NCBI GenBank assembly: GCA_036307185.1
Contig: JAXJYC010000055.1
Location: 13,107-77,106 of the forward strand
Length of the DNA stretch: 64,000 nt
Reading direction: 5' to 3'
Source: SVEL01 sp017381055
GTDB lineage: Bacteria; Bacillota; Clostridia; Lachnospirales; Lachnospiraceae
The notes under the pieces were generated by a model. That model saw only the letters and a program-made list of their open reading frames with translations, was not told the origin of the DNA and ran no database searches. How positions within the stretch are numbered: the stretch's first letter is position 1; the number at the start of each line of letters is the position of its first letter. A program made the position numbers and the translations under genes. This document shows, in pieces, positions 15,364 through 25,320 of this stretch.

Positions 15364-18000
15364 ATGGAATTTATACAGAATTTAAGCAATAAGACAAAGA
15401 AAATTGCCGCTGGAGTTATAATCGGATTGATAGTTCTATTTGTTGGAGTGAAGATTTTTTCTAATCCAGACAGTGAAAAAACAAGTGCTCATGCAAGTGA
15501 CAAAGATATCGATTATAAATTAGCGGACAACATTCAAGATGGTGTTATACTTCATTGTTTTAACTGGAAATATAATGACATAAAGGCTGAGTTAAAGAAT
15601 ATAGCAGCAGCTGGTTTTACATCAGTTCAGACATCACCGGCTCAGATTCCAGTTAATTCGGGATTATGGTATTATCTCTATCAGCCAATGGGATTTAACA
15701 TTGGTACAAATGATTTAGGTACAAAGGGTGAACTTAAGGAACTTTGTGATGAAGCAGAGAAGTACGGAATTAAGGTTATTGTAGATGTAGTAGCAAACCA
15801 CCTTGCAGATGATCCTAATATACAGTCAGACTTAAAGGAATCAGAATATTGGCATACAATGGGAGAGATAGTAAATCGTTCAGATCGTTATCAGGTAACA
15901 CATTGTTCTATACTTATGCCAGATTTAAATCATGAAAATGCTTATGTACAGCAGGTAATTAGCAATTATATAACAGAACTTAAAAATATTGGTGTAGACG
16001 GAATACGTTGGGATTCTGCAAAGCATATTTCATTGCCAAGTGAAGGAACATCATTTTGGACAGCGGTTGCAAGCCAGGGATTATACCATTATGGGGATAT
16101 GGCCAATGGTCCAGATGATAGAGAAACAGGCAATGAAGATTTGATGATCGAATATACAAATTATATTTCAGTAACAGATGGTACATATGGACAGTATCTT
16201 CGTGAATCATTAGCTGATGGTACAGTGCCAGTGGATTTTGGTAACTGGTCTACAAGAGGTGTTGAAAAGAATAAGCTTGTATACTGGTCTGAGAACCATG
16301 ATTCTTGGTCAAATAATCAAGATTTTGGTTTTTCAAACTGTATGAGTCAGAATACTATAGATAGAGCATACGCTATTGCAGCAAGTCAGAGTGGTGCTAC
16401 AGCTTTATATTTCTCGCGTCCACAGTCAAGCGTTAAAGAAAATATTTTTGCGGGAAGAAAAGGAAGCACACATTTTACAAGTGCTGAGGTATCTGCAGTA
16501 AATCATTTTCATAATGATATGATTGGACAAAAAGATGCATATGCTACAGAAAACAATTGTGCAGTAGTTGGCCGTGAGCTTGGAGCGGTTATAGTTGCTG
16601 GTTCGGGTGGTGATTTCCAGGTTGAAGTACCAAATCCAGATGGATTAACAAGACCAGGAAGATATAAGGATGCAATCACGGGAGCAACCTGGATTGTAAC
16701 AGATACAACTATTTCTGGAACAATTGGTGACACAGGTATTGCAGTTATTTATGGAGAATCAGTGGCTCCAACAACATCAGGAACTCAGAATGAAGGCGAT
16801 GGCTCTACAGATTCAAATAAAGCAGTTGTAACAGAAGGAACTATTTATTATAACAATACAGAAAATTGGGCAAATGTATATGCATATTATTGGTCAAGTC
16901 AGAGCGAGCAGTTAAGCGTTTGGCCTGGTGTTCAGATGAAAAAAGTTGAAGGTAATGTATATAGTATTGATCTTCCAGCAGGAAGTGAATATATCATCTT
17001 TAATGATGGTAATGCATTAAAAACTAAGGACGTATCTCTTGCAGGAGCAGGAAAGATATATAATAATGGTAAGTGGTCTGATTATAAAAAGACAGATACA
17101 CAGACAACTCCTGAGGAAACAACACCTACAGAACCAATTCCTACAACAGGTGCGGTATTCTTTAAAAACTCAGAAAAATGGAGTAATGTAAAGGCTTATT
17201 ACTGGAGCATGGCAGACCAAAAGATGTGTGCATGGCCAGGTGAAGATATGATATTGGTAGATGGTGACATCTATGGAATTATTCTTCCAGAAGGAACAGA
17301 GTATATAATCTTTAATAATGGAGATGCGGCACAGACAATTGACATTTCGTTAGCAGGTGCTAATAAGCTTTATGCAGATGAGAAGTGGTCAGATTACTCG
17401 GGAACAATAGCTGATAAAAAGCCAGATACATCAGATTCATCAGTAAATTATGAAGGAAATGTATTCTTTAAAAATACTATGAACTGGAAGGAAGTATATA
17501 TTTATTATTGGAGTACAATAGATCCTAAGATGACTACATGGCCAGGTGAAAAAATGAACAGCCTTGGAGATGATATATATGGATTTACACTTCCAGAAGG
17601 TGTAGAGTCTGTAATCTTTACAGATGGAGATGGAACACAGACTGATGACCTTGCTTATCCAGGTTCAAACGTGATATGTGTAGGCGAAAAGTGGGTTGAA
17701 ATGGGTTCAGCTGATTTAGACCAACCAGAGCAGCCAAAAGAAAAGCAGTATGTATATTTTAAAAACACTGGTAAATGGAAGAAAGTATGTGCATATTATT
17801 GGAATGATGACAATACTAAGATGACAAAATGGCCAGGTGTTGAAATGGAAAAGGTTGATGGTGATGTATATCGCATTGAGATTCCAGATGATGCTAAGTA
17901 TATAATCTTTAATAATACTGTTGGTGATCAATCAAAAGATATTCCATTAGAAGGATTAAATAAGATTTTTGATGGAAAGGCTTGGAGTGAATATAAATAA
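15364..18000 (+). CDS. membrane-anchored GH13 alpha-amylase-like protein with four CBM26 repeats; catalytic Glu replaced by Asp
   Basis: A protein of 878 aa. An N-terminal hydrophobic signal or anchor (about residues 14-33) precedes a GH13 domain like B. subtilis AmyE (about 53-465). Four CBM26-type starch-binding repeats of about 85 aa follow, each with FKN..W..V.AYYW and WPG. The nucleophile D217 (GIRWDSAKH) and the third Asp (SENHDSW) are present. The general acid position reads HYGD (D245, bases 16096-16098), whereas the neighbouring paralogue has HYGE, so activity may be low or lost. GGAGAG at 15351-15356 sets the start at 15364. Thr/Pro-rich linkers separate the modules. Confidence 0.88.
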   Translation: MEFIQNLSNKTKKIAAGVIIGLIVLFVGVKIFSNPDSEKTSAHASDKDIDYKLADNIQDGVILHCFNWKYNDIKAELKNIAAAGFTSVQTSPAQIPVNSGLWYYLYQPMGFNIGTNDLGTKGELKELCDEAEKYGIKVIVDVVANHLADDPNIQSDLKESEYWHTMGEIVNRSDRYQVTHCSILMPDLNHENAYVQQVISNYITELKNIGVDGIRWDSAKHISLPSEGTSFWTAVASQGLYHYGDMANGPDDRETGNEDLMIEYTNYISVTDGTYGQYLRESLADGTVPVDFGNWSTRGVEKNKLVYWSENHDSWSNNQDFGFSNCMSQNTIDRAYAIAASQSGATALYFSRPQSSVKENIFAGRKGSTHFTSAEVSAVNHFHNDMIGQKDAYATENNCAVVGRELGAVIVAGSGGDFQVEVPNPDGLTRPGRYKDAITGATWIVTDTTISGTIGDTGIAVIYGESVAPTTSGTQNEGDGSTDSNKAVVTEGTIYYNNTENWANVYAYYWSSQSEQLSVWPGVQMKKVEGNVYSIDLPAGSEYIIFNDGNALKTKDVSLAGAGKIYNNGKWSDYKKTDTQTTPEETTPTEPIPTTGAVFFKNSEKWSNVKAYYWSMADQKMCAWPGEDMILVDGDIYGIILPEGTEYIIFNNGDAAQTIDISLAGANKLYADEKWSDYSGTIADKKPDTSDSSVNYEGNVFFKNTMNWKEVYIYYWSTIDPKMTTWPGEKMNSLGDDIYGFTLPEGVESVIFTDGDGTQTDDLAYPGSNVICVGEKWVEMGSADLDQPEQPKEKQYVYFKNTGKWKKVCAYYWNDDNTKMTKWPGVEMEKVDGDVYRIEIPDDAKYIIFNNTVGDQSKDIPLEGLNKIFDGKAWSEYK

Positions 18001-18034
18001 ATAAATAAATAAATAGGTTGATATTAGACAGATA

Positions 18035-18070
18035 AAAGTCTCTAACCCTTGTGGTTAGGGACTTTTTTTG
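18035..18070 (+). terminator. intrinsic terminator after the first amylase gene
   Basis: AAAGTCTCTAACC (18035-18047) pairs with GGTTAGGGACTTT (18053-18065) with one wobble, running into a T tract. Confidence 0.88.
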
Positions 18071-18095
18071 CTATTTTGAGCAAAAAACATATTGA

Positions 18096-18146
18096 ACAAA
18101 ACTATCAAAAATCACAAAAATATCATTTAATAGTACAAAACTATCA
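18096..18146. promoter_or_regulatory. three 12-bp direct repeats upstream of the second amylase gene
   Basis: ACAAAACTATCA occurs at 18096-18107 and 18135-18146, and a one-mismatch copy ACAAAAATATCA at 18114-18125. Starts are 18 and 21 bp apart, about two helical turns. A regulator binding array for the starch gene is possible; the protein is unknown. Confidence 0.4.
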
Positions 18147-18457
18147 TATTGCATTGTAAAAAAACAACATTTTAGTTTTTTATTCATAAATATGTTACAT
18201 ATTATTCGAAAGTGGCTTGCTTGAATTGGATGTAGTTATATTATATATTTTAGCAGTAGGATATTTACTGATATTTCGATGAATTGTTATAAATATTCAA
18301 AAAATGTATCAGTATAAAGGAACGGAAATTTAGGTATAGCAAAAAAACTTTAATTAAAGGAGGGTAGCTTAATTTATAGCTATGCTAGATGTATTGGGGG
18401 TTCCTTAAGTGATCCTTATGAACACGTAAATTACTAAATTAATTGGAGAAGAAGAAA

Positions 18458-20746
18458 ATGAGACAGAGAAGTAAGTTTAGTTTCAAAGCTAAGATTTTAT
18501 CACTTATTGTTGCTGTTGGATTAATCTTTGGTGGTCTTATTGACAATCCATTTGTATCAACAAATGCAGCACCAGCTAGCGTAGAAGCGGCTACAACAGA
18601 TTATGGTCTTGCTAGCGACATTCAAGATGGAGTTATACTCCATTGTTTTAACTGGAAATATAATGATATCAAAGCAGAACTAAAAAGCATTGCTGAAGCA
18701 GGCTTTACATCAGTTCAGACATCACCAGCACAGGTTGGTGTATGTTCAGGTGTTTGGTATTGGTTATATCAGCCACTTGGATTCTATATTGGAACTAATG
18801 ATTTAGGAACAAAAGACGAGCTTAAGTCACTTTGTGAAGAAGCTGAAAAGTACGGAATTAAGGTTATCGTAGATGTAGTAGCTAATCATCTTGCAGGTGA
18901 TCATTCTAATATCCAGAATGATTTAAAGAATGGTCAGTATTGGCACACATACGGTGAGGTTCATAGCTGGGCAGATCGTTACCAGGTTACACGTGGCGAA
19001 ATTGGTATGCCAGACCTTGCTAGTGAGAACTATTATGTACAGCAGGTAGTTGCTAACTACATTAACGAATTAAAGAATATAGGTGTAGATGGTATCCGTT
19101 GGGATGCTGCAAAGCACATTCAGTTACCAAGTGAAGGTTGTTCATTCTGGCCTACAGTAACAGCTCAGGGCTTATATCACTATGGTGAAATCCTTGTTGG
19201 TCCAGATGATAGAGGGTCAGGCAACGAAGGGTTAATGAAGGAATATACAAACTATATGTCTGTTACAGATAGCACATATGGTAAGACACTTCGTGATTCA
19301 TTTGCGGCTGGTCAGGCTCCAGCATCTTATGGTAATTGGGCTGCAAAGGGAATTTCAAATGATAAATTAGTATATTGGAGTGAAAGCCATGATACATGGT
19401 CAAATGGCTATGATTGGGGTTATTCACATGGTATGAGCCAGAACGTAATCGATCGTGCGTATGCAGTAGCTGCTAGCCGTAATGAGATTACAGCATTATA
19501 TTTCTCACGTCCTAATTCAAATGTTAAGCAGAACATTTACGCTGGACAGAAGGGAAGTACAGCATTTAAGAGTACAGAAATAGCGGCTGTTAACCATTTC
19601 CACAATGACATGAATGGTCAGAAAGACTATTATGCAACAAGCAATAACTGTTCAGTAGTAAGCCGTGAAAAGGGTGCTGTAGTTGTTGCAGGTAGCGGAA
19701 GTAACTTCTATGTAACAGTTACAAATGCAGGTGGTTTAACAGAGCCAGGTACATATTATGATAAGATCACAGGTGCAAAGTGGGAAGTAACAAAAACTAC
19801 AATGTCAGGACAGATTGGTTCATCTGGTATAGTTGTTCTTTATAAGGATGGCTTCGGAGGAGGCGGAGAAGTAGTAATGCCTCCAATCGACCCAATAATT
19901 GGAGGAACAGTATATTATAAGAACACAAATAACTGGAGCACAGTAAATGCATATTACTGGAGTGATTCAAATAAGGCAATGATGGCATGGCCAGGAACAG
20001 CTATGAAGAACGAAGGTGATGGTGTATATAGCATCGTAATTCCAGAAGGTGTTCAGTATATTATCTTCAACAATGGTCAGGCACAGACAGATGATATTAC
20101 ACTTCAGGGTGTAAATAAGATTTATGAGAACGGCTCATGGTCTGATTATAAGGTGGTAGAAGATCCAGAAGACCCAGAAGATCCTGTAGATCCAGTTGAA
20201 GGAAATATTTTCTTCAAGAATACAGCTAACTGGAGTACAGTAAAGGCATATTACTGGAGTGATTCAAATACAAAGATGACATCATGGCCAGGAGTTGAGA
20301 TGACAAAGGTAGATGGAAATATCTATGGAACAACAATTCCAGAGGATGCACAGTATGTAATCTTTACAAATGGTAGTGGTGCACAGACAGCTGATATTAC
20401 ACTTACAGGATTGTATAAGCTTTATGATAATGGAAATTGGTCAGATTATGGTACAAAGACTGAGAAACCAGAAGATCCAACTCCAGTAGGAAATTACATC
20501 TATTTCAAGAATACATCAAACTGGAGCACAGTAAAGGCATATTACTGGAGTGATTCAAATACAAAGATGACATCATGGCCAGGAAAAGCTATGAAAAATG
20601 AAGGCAATGGAGTATATTCTATTGAGCTTCCAAAAGATGCACAGTACATTATCTTTACAAATGGTAATGGTGCACAGACAAGTGATATAACACTTAAGGG
20701 AATGAATAAAATCTATAATAATGGAAACTGGTCAAATTACCAGTAA
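18458..20746 (+). CDS. secreted GH13 alpha-amylase with three CBM26 repeats
   Basis: A protein of 762 aa. A signal peptide (about residues 1-40, hydrophobic ILSLIVAVGLIFGG, likely cut near the Ala-rich stretch) precedes an AmyE-like GH13 catalytic domain (about 48-470). Three CBM26 modules with Asp/Glu/Pro-rich linkers follow. The catalytic set is complete: GIRWDAAKH nucleophile, HYGE acid/base (E244) and SESHDTW. It cleaves alpha-1,4 links of starch outside the cell. It is a clear paralogue of the upstream gene and the likely active member. A TTG at 18443 is in frame, but GGAG at 18445 makes ATG 18458 the start. Confidence 0.92.
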   Translation: MRQRSKFSFKAKILSLIVAVGLIFGGLIDNPFVSTNAAPASVEAATTDYGLASDIQDGVILHCFNWKYNDIKAELKSIAEAGFTSVQTSPAQVGVCSGVWYWLYQPLGFYIGTNDLGTKDELKSLCEEAEKYGIKVIVDVVANHLAGDHSNIQNDLKNGQYWHTYGEVHSWADRYQVTRGEIGMPDLASENYYVQQVVANYINELKNIGVDGIRWDAAKHIQLPSEGCSFWPTVTAQGLYHYGEILVGPDDRGSGNEGLMKEYTNYMSVTDSTYGKTLRDSFAAGQAPASYGNWAAKGISNDKLVYWSESHDTWSNGYDWGYSHGMSQNVIDRAYAVAASRNEITALYFSRPNSNVKQNIYAGQKGSTAFKSTEIAAVNHFHNDMNGQKDYYATSNNCSVVSREKGAVVVAGSGSNFYVTVTNAGGLTEPGTYYDKITGAKWEVTKTTMSGQIGSSGIVVLYKDGFGGGGEVVMPPIDPIIGGTVYYKNTNNWSTVNAYYWSDSNKAMMAWPGTAMKNEGDGVYSIVIPEGVQYIIFNNGQAQTDDITLQGVNKIYENGSWSDYKVVEDPEDPEDPVDPVEGNIFFKNTANWSTVKAYYWSDSNTKMTSWPGVEMTKVDGNIYGTTIPEDAQYVIFTNGSGAQTADITLTGLYKLYDNGNWSDYGTKTEKPEDPTPVGNYIYFKNTSNWSTVKAYYWSDSNTKMTSWPGKAMKNEGNGVYSIELPKDAQYIIFTNGNGAQTSDITLKGMNKIYNNGNWSNYQ

Positions 20747-20765
20747 AAAGTATACCATCATAGAA

Positions 20766-20804
20766 AAGGCTTTCAAGATGTTTTACATCTTGAAGGTCTT
20801 TTTG
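20766..20804 (+). terminator. intrinsic terminator after the second amylase gene
   Basis: CTTTCAAGATG (20770-20780) pairs with CATCTTGAAGG (20786-20796) around TTTTA, followed by a T-rich tail. Confidence 0.85.
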
Positions 20805-20922
20805 CTTAAATAATTATGACAAATGTAATATTGAAAAGATGTGACAATAATCACTTTTGCATATTGTGTTTTAGTGATAAGATATCTAATGTAAAAGCTA
20901 TTTATCGAAAGGAAGTATGAAT

Positions 20923-21861
20923 ATGAGTAAAGTAATTGAAATTGATGGGCTTGTAAAGAGATATAAAGAGTTAGTTGCTCTTGATCATTTCAATCTTGAA
21001 ATTGAAGAAGGGGAAATATTTGGCTTGCTTGGACCTAACGGAAGTGGAAAGTCTACAACAATTAGTTGTATACTTGGACTTCTTAAGTATGACAAGGGCG
21101 AGGTAAAGGTTTTTGGTCAGCCTATGGATGCAAGCAGCTATGAAAGTAAAAAGAATATAGGTGTAGTTCTTCAGAATGTAGCTGTATTTGAGGAATTGAA
21201 TGTAGAGGAAAATATAGATTATTTTTGTGGTCTTTATATAACAGATAAGAAGCTTAGAAAGCAGTATGTAGATGAAGCAATTGAGTTTGCTGGTTTAGAA
21301 GAGTTTAGAAAGTTTATACCAAAGAAATTATCAGGAGGTCTTCTTAGAAGACTTAATATAGCTTGTGGTATTGCTCATAAGCCAAAGCTTATCTTTATGG
21401 ATGAGCCAACAGTAGCAGTTGATCCACAGAGTAGAAATAAGATTCTCGAGGGTATTGTAGAACTCAATAAGCAGGGTGCGACTATTGTATATACTTCTCA
21501 TTATATGGAAGAAGTTGAGCAGATTTGTACTAGAATAGCTATTATGGATCAGGGTAAGAATCTTGCTATAGGTACAAAAGAACAGCTTAAGGATATGATA
21601 AAAACTGGTGAGACTATTCAGGCTGAAATTCTTGATTTATCAGATGAAATCATGGAAGAGGTTAAGGGCTTACCACATGTATATAAGGTAGAGTATGTAG
21701 ATAATCACCTTAAGGTTCATTATACAAAGGGACAGAGAAATCTTGTAAGACTTATAGATTTCTTTAAGGACAAGAATATTCAGTTCGGAAGAGTTTATTC
21801 AGAGCTTCCAACATTAAATGACGTATTCCTTGAAATTACTGGAAAAGAACTTAGAGATTAG
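20923..21861 (+). CDS. ABC transporter ATP-binding protein
   Basis: An ATPase of 312 aa for an ABC-2 exporter. Walker A is GPNGSGKST (about residue 38), the signature is LSGGLLRRL, Walker B is LIFMDEPTVAVDP, and the switch His is in YTSHYMEE. A C-terminal extension of about 80 aa is typical of CcmA/DrrA-like drug or lipid exporters. ATGs occur at 20917 and 20923; GAAAGGAAG at 20907-20915 fits 20923. It is first in a five-gene run with two permeases, a histidine kinase and a response regulator. Confidence 0.9.
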   Translation: MSKVIEIDGLVKRYKELVALDHFNLEIEEGEIFGLLGPNGSGKSTTISCILGLLKYDKGEVKVFGQPMDASSYESKKNIGVVLQNVAVFEELNVEENIDYFCGLYITDKKLRKQYVDEAIEFAGLEEFRKFIPKKLSGGLLRRLNIACGIAHKPKLIFMDEPTVAVDPQSRNKILEGIVELNKQGATIVYTSHYMEEVEQICTRIAIMDQGKNLAIGTKEQLKDMIKTGETIQAEILDLSDEIMEEVKGLPHVYKVEYVDNHLKVHYTKGQRNLVRLIDFFKDKNIQFGRVYSELPTLNDVFLEITGKELRD

Positions 21862-21872
21862 GAGGGGAAGCT

Positions 21873-23045
21873 ATGTTTTGGCATTTGTATAAATATAGGT
21901 TAAAGGTCCTATTTAAGGAAAAGGTACTTCTTTTCTGGACAGGAATATTCCCTATTGTGTTAGGTACATTTTTCTATATGGCATTTTCAGATATTACAGA
22001 AAAGTCAGAAAACGTAGATACTATCAATGTGGGAATCGTAGCCGATGAAGGTATTGATAAGAGCTCTGAAGAGATAGTTAAATCTGATGTGACCTTTGAA
22101 TCATTTATAAATAGTATGGTTGAAGAGGGATATTTTGGGGTAGAGTATCAGACATACGAGGAAGGTGTAGATGCGCTTTCTGAAGGAGATATAGATGGAA
22201 TTATCCTTGTTAATGAAGGACAACAGGGTGTTGAAAGTTCACTTGTATTCTCGGCTAATGGTATGAACCAAACTATTCTTAAGTATATATTAAATACTTA
22301 TAATCAAGGAATGGCTGTGACAGCAGATACTATGGCTAATGACCCTGCTAGATTAGAGGCAGTGCTCGCTGAAATTAATAGCAATGAAAGTGTAAACAAG
22401 AATATTTCCGAAAATAAGGGTAGTATGGATCCATATAATCAGTATTATTTTGCATTATTTGCAATGACTTGTATGTTCGGAGCTACTTTTGGTATGGTGA
22501 ATACACAACAAAGCCAGGCGGATCAATCACCAGTTGGTATGAGAAGAGCGGCTTCTCCAACAAAGAAGATGGCAATGGTTGTTTCAGAATACTTAGCAGC
22601 TGTAACAGTTATAGAGGTATTATTTGGAGTACTATTTGCTTATCTTACATTAGTATTAAGAATTGATTTAGGAAATCAATATGGCTTAATCTTTTTAGCA
22701 AGCTTTATGGCATCACTTCTTGGTGTTGCGTTTGGATATTTCTGTGGAGTTGTTATAAAAGGTAAGCAGGCAGTTAGAGATGGTGTCATGATGGCAACTA
22801 TTATGTTTATGAATTTCCTTGCGGGCCTTATGATGGGCAATATGAAATATGTTGTTGAAAAGGCGTGTCCTATCGTTAATAGAATAAATCCTGCAGCGAT
22901 TATTTCAGATTGTTTTTATTCTCTATGTGTATTTGAGGATATGAATATGTATATAAGATGTATTGCATCTATGGGAGTATGGACAGTTGTATTGGCAGTA
23001 TGTTCAGTTATAATATTAAGGAGGGAAAAGTATGCAAACTTATAA
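21873..23045 (+). CDS. ABC-2 type permease
   Basis: A membrane protein of 390 aa. One N-terminal helix (LLFWTGIFPIVLGTFFYMAF) is followed by a large extracytoplasmic domain (about 45-190) and then five helices, the YhgE/ABC-2 layout. It pairs with the next permease to form the transport channel energised by the upstream ATPase. A RBS GGAGGGG lies before the ATG, and the 3' end overlaps the next gene by 14 nt. Confidence 0.85.
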   Translation: MFWHLYKYRLKVLFKEKVLLFWTGIFPIVLGTFFYMAFSDITEKSENVDTINVGIVADEGIDKSSEEIVKSDVTFESFINSMVEEGYFGVEYQTYEEGVDALSEGDIDGIILVNEGQQGVESSLVFSANGMNQTILKYILNTYNQGMAVTADTMANDPARLEAVLAEINSNESVNKNISENKGSMDPYNQYYFALFAMTCMFGATFGMVNTQQSQADQSPVGMRRAASPTKKMAMVVSEYLAAVTVIEVLFGVLFAYLTLVLRIDLGNQYGLIFLASFMASLLGVAFGYFCGVVIKGKQAVRDGVMMATIMFMNFLAGLMMGNMKYVVEKACPIVNRINPAAIISDCFYSLCVFEDMNMYIRCIASMGVWTVVLAVCSVIILRREKYANL

Positions 23046-24222
23046 GAATTTTATTCGAATAGCAATAAAGAATATCCCCTCTACGATTTTGTATTTTGTT
23101 ATATTTGCTGTGATTGCTATTATATCAACATCGCAGAGTAAGGATAATGAAGAACTTACATATAAGGATGAAGCTATTAAGTTCACTGTGTTTAACAGAG
23201 ATAACAGTGAGACTGGTGAAGCCATAAAGGAATATTTATCAGAAAAAAATAAATATGTGGAGATAAAGGATGATGAGGAAACTATAAGAACAGCGTTATA
23301 TTATAGAGATATTTATTATGCTGTTGTAGTTCCGGAGGGTTACGAAGAAGCTATAAAAAATGGCGAAGATATGGAACTTATGAATTATAAGGTGCCAGAT
23401 AGCGCTATGGGTTATTATATGGATTTAACATTAGAGTCTTATGCTAAGACATTAAAAGCATATGTAGCAGCAGGTTATTCTGTAGAAGAGGCTAATGCAA
23501 AGGCAGTGGATACTATGAAAGCTACTGTTGAGGTTAGTATGGTAACAAGTAGTAAAGATGGTGGTATTAAAGGAAATCCAATATCATCAGCTACAACTGA
23601 TAAACCAGCAATCTATTTCTTTTATCAGTATGTTCCATATATATTCTTTGCGATTATGATATCAAGTGTTGGCCCTATAATGATTACATTTGGTAAAAAG
23701 GATATAAGAAGAAGAGTAGCAGTATCTTCTCAGAGTTTTAAGAGCTACAGTACACAGATGTTTTTAGGTGTAGTAACATGTGGTGTATCATTGGTGGCAT
23801 TGTTTAATGTATTATCTATGATTTTATATGGAAAAAACATTACACTTGCAGGAATCTTGTGCTATGTTATTATTACATTATGCTTAATGATAGTAAGTAT
23901 GGGAATAACATATCTTGGTGGAAATTTATTTAGCACTACAGCTACTATGGGAGCATTTTCAAATGTAGTTTCTTTAGGCTTTTCATTCCTTGGAGGTATA
24001 TTTGTACCATTAGAATTCTTAGGAAAGACTATGCAAAATGTTGCAAAATTCACACCAACATACTGGTATGTTAGAGCAAATGATGCTATTATGGGAGTGA
24101 AGAATTTTTCAGACATAGATATAGAAAAGTTTGCATTAGGTTGTGGAGTGCAGTTGCTTTATGCAGTGGCATTCTTTAGTGTGGGACTTGTGATATCTAG
24201 ATACAAGAGAGAGGTAGATTAA
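23032..24222 (+). CDS. ABC-2 type permease
   Basis: A membrane protein of 396 aa with the same topology as its upstream neighbour: an N-terminal helix, an outer domain (about 35-190) and a C-terminal bundle. The segment GGIFVPLEFLGKTM is typical of ABC-2 exporters. It is presumed to heterodimerise with the preceding permease. The start lies inside the previous gene behind AAGGAGGG. Confidence 0.85.
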   Translation: MQTYKNFIRIAIKNIPSTILYFVIFAVIAIISTSQSKDNEELTYKDEAIKFTVFNRDNSETGEAIKEYLSEKNKYVEIKDDEETIRTALYYRDIYYAVVVPEGYEEAIKNGEDMELMNYKVPDSAMGYYMDLTLESYAKTLKAYVAAGYSVEEANAKAVDTMKATVEVSMVTSSKDGGIKGNPISSATTDKPAIYFFYQYVPYIFFAIMISSVGPIMITFGKKDIRRRVAVSSQSFKSYSTQMFLGVVTCGVSLVALFNVLSMILYGKNITLAGILCYVIITLCLMIVSMGITYLGGNLFSTTATMGAFSNVVSLGFSFLGGIFVPLEFLGKTMQNVAKFTPTYWYVRANDAIMGVKNFSDIDIEKFALGCGVQLLYAVAFFSVGLVISRYKREVD

Positions 24223-24231
24223 ATATAGATT

Positions 24232-25317
24232 ATGGCAGCGCTTTTAGATAGAGGTTTAGTATTTTTATTATCTATATTTTTGATTAACGTAGAACAGGTG
24301 GACTATTTAATAGTCTGCCTGCTTCTTGTTGCTATAATTTCTATCTGTATAAATGTATATTTTGATAATGAATTGGCAGTAAAGATTAGTTCTGTTGTTT
24401 TTATAGTGCTTGGTATTTGTGTGCCAAAGTTTGCTTGTTTTGCACCACTTATGATATATGAATGTGGAAGGAAAAAGGTAAAAATTATGATACCTTTTCA
24501 TGGGTTTGTGGGCATTGCATGGAGCTTGATATTTTATACAGATAAGATACAGTTAATTCAAGGTGGTAAGATAACGATTTTTATGATTATAGCATATGTT
24601 CTTGGTGTAAGAAGTGCTATATCTGATCGTAAGGATAGAATGATTCATAAGCTTCAGGATGATAGATCGTATCTTCGCCAAAACAGTAAGCAAAAGCAAG
24701 ATGAACTTCTTAGACGACAGGATTTTGAAATACATGCAGCTACTCTTGCTGAACGAAATAGAATAGCAAGAGAAATTCATGACCATGTAGGACATATGAT
24801 TTCAAGAGCTATCCTGCAGCTTGGTGCTGTAATGACTATTAACAAAGAAGATAAGCTAAAGGAACCACTTTCTTCATTAAAGGATTCTTTAGATACAGCT
24901 ATGAATAATATAAGAGAAAGTGTTCATGACATTAAGGATGAGGCCCTTGATTTAGAATATATGATAAAAGATGTTTTAAAGACTTATGAGGGACTTGATA
25001 TCCAACTTGATTATGATATGAACAAATACGCATCAAAAGAGCTTAAGTACTGTTTTGTAGCAGTTATTAAGGAGGCCTTGACAAATACAGTTAAGCATAG
25101 TGATGCTACAAAGGTGCAAATAGTTGTGCGTGAGCATCCAGCCTTATATCAGTTGCTTATAGAAGATAATGGATCATTAGTATCCTCTGATAAGAATGAT
25201 AAAACAGGTATAGGCTTAGATAATATGCGAGAGCGAGTGTCTGCATTTAATGGAAATATGTTGATTTCGAGAGAGCAAGGCTTTAAGATATTTATTTCTA
25301 TTCCAAAGGAGAATTAG
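24232..25317 (+). CDS. sensor histidine kinase (NarL-partner type)
   Basis: A protein of 361 aa. Four or five N-terminal membrane helices (about 1-125) without an obvious extracellular domain are followed by a coiled linker and a HisKA_3 dimerisation site (AREIHDHVGHMISRA, phospho-His about residue 182). An HATPase_c domain follows, with N-box KEALTNTVKHS and the G-box stretch KTGIGLDNMRERV. It presumably senses stress at the membrane and controls the adjacent exporter through the next gene. That regulon is inference from gene order. Confidence 0.87.
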   Translation: MAALLDRGLVFLLSIFLINVEQVDYLIVCLLLVAIISICINVYFDNELAVKISSVVFIVLGICVPKFACFAPLMIYECGRKKVKIMIPFHGFVGIAWSLIFYTDKIQLIQGGKITIFMIIAYVLGVRSAISDRKDRMIHKLQDDRSYLRQNSKQKQDELLRRQDFEIHAATLAERNRIAREIHDHVGHMISRAILQLGAVMTINKEDKLKEPLSSLKDSLDTAMNNIRESVHDIKDEALDLEYMIKDVLKTYEGLDIQLDYDMNKYASKELKYCFVAVIKEALTNTVKHSDATKVQIVVREHPALYQLLIEDNGSLVSSDKNDKTGIGLDNMRERVSAFNGNMLISREQGFKIFISIPKEN

Positions 25318-25320
25318 TTT

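Larger units (their letters stand above)
18001..18457 (+). other. intergenic region between the two amylase genes
   Basis: Just after the stop is a short (AAAT)n run, then a terminator (18035-18070), AT-rich DNA with three 12-bp direct repeats (18096-18146), and a long untranslated leader. Near 18356-18440 a TAGCT/AGCTA hairpin and an unused AAAGGAGGG lie before the true ribosome binding site (GGAG, 18445-18448). No gene is seen in it. Confidence 0.6.

Noticed and set aside
17998..18014. AAAT tandem run at the end of the first amylase
   Set aside because: A short microsatellite covering the stop codon; no functional meaning can be supported.
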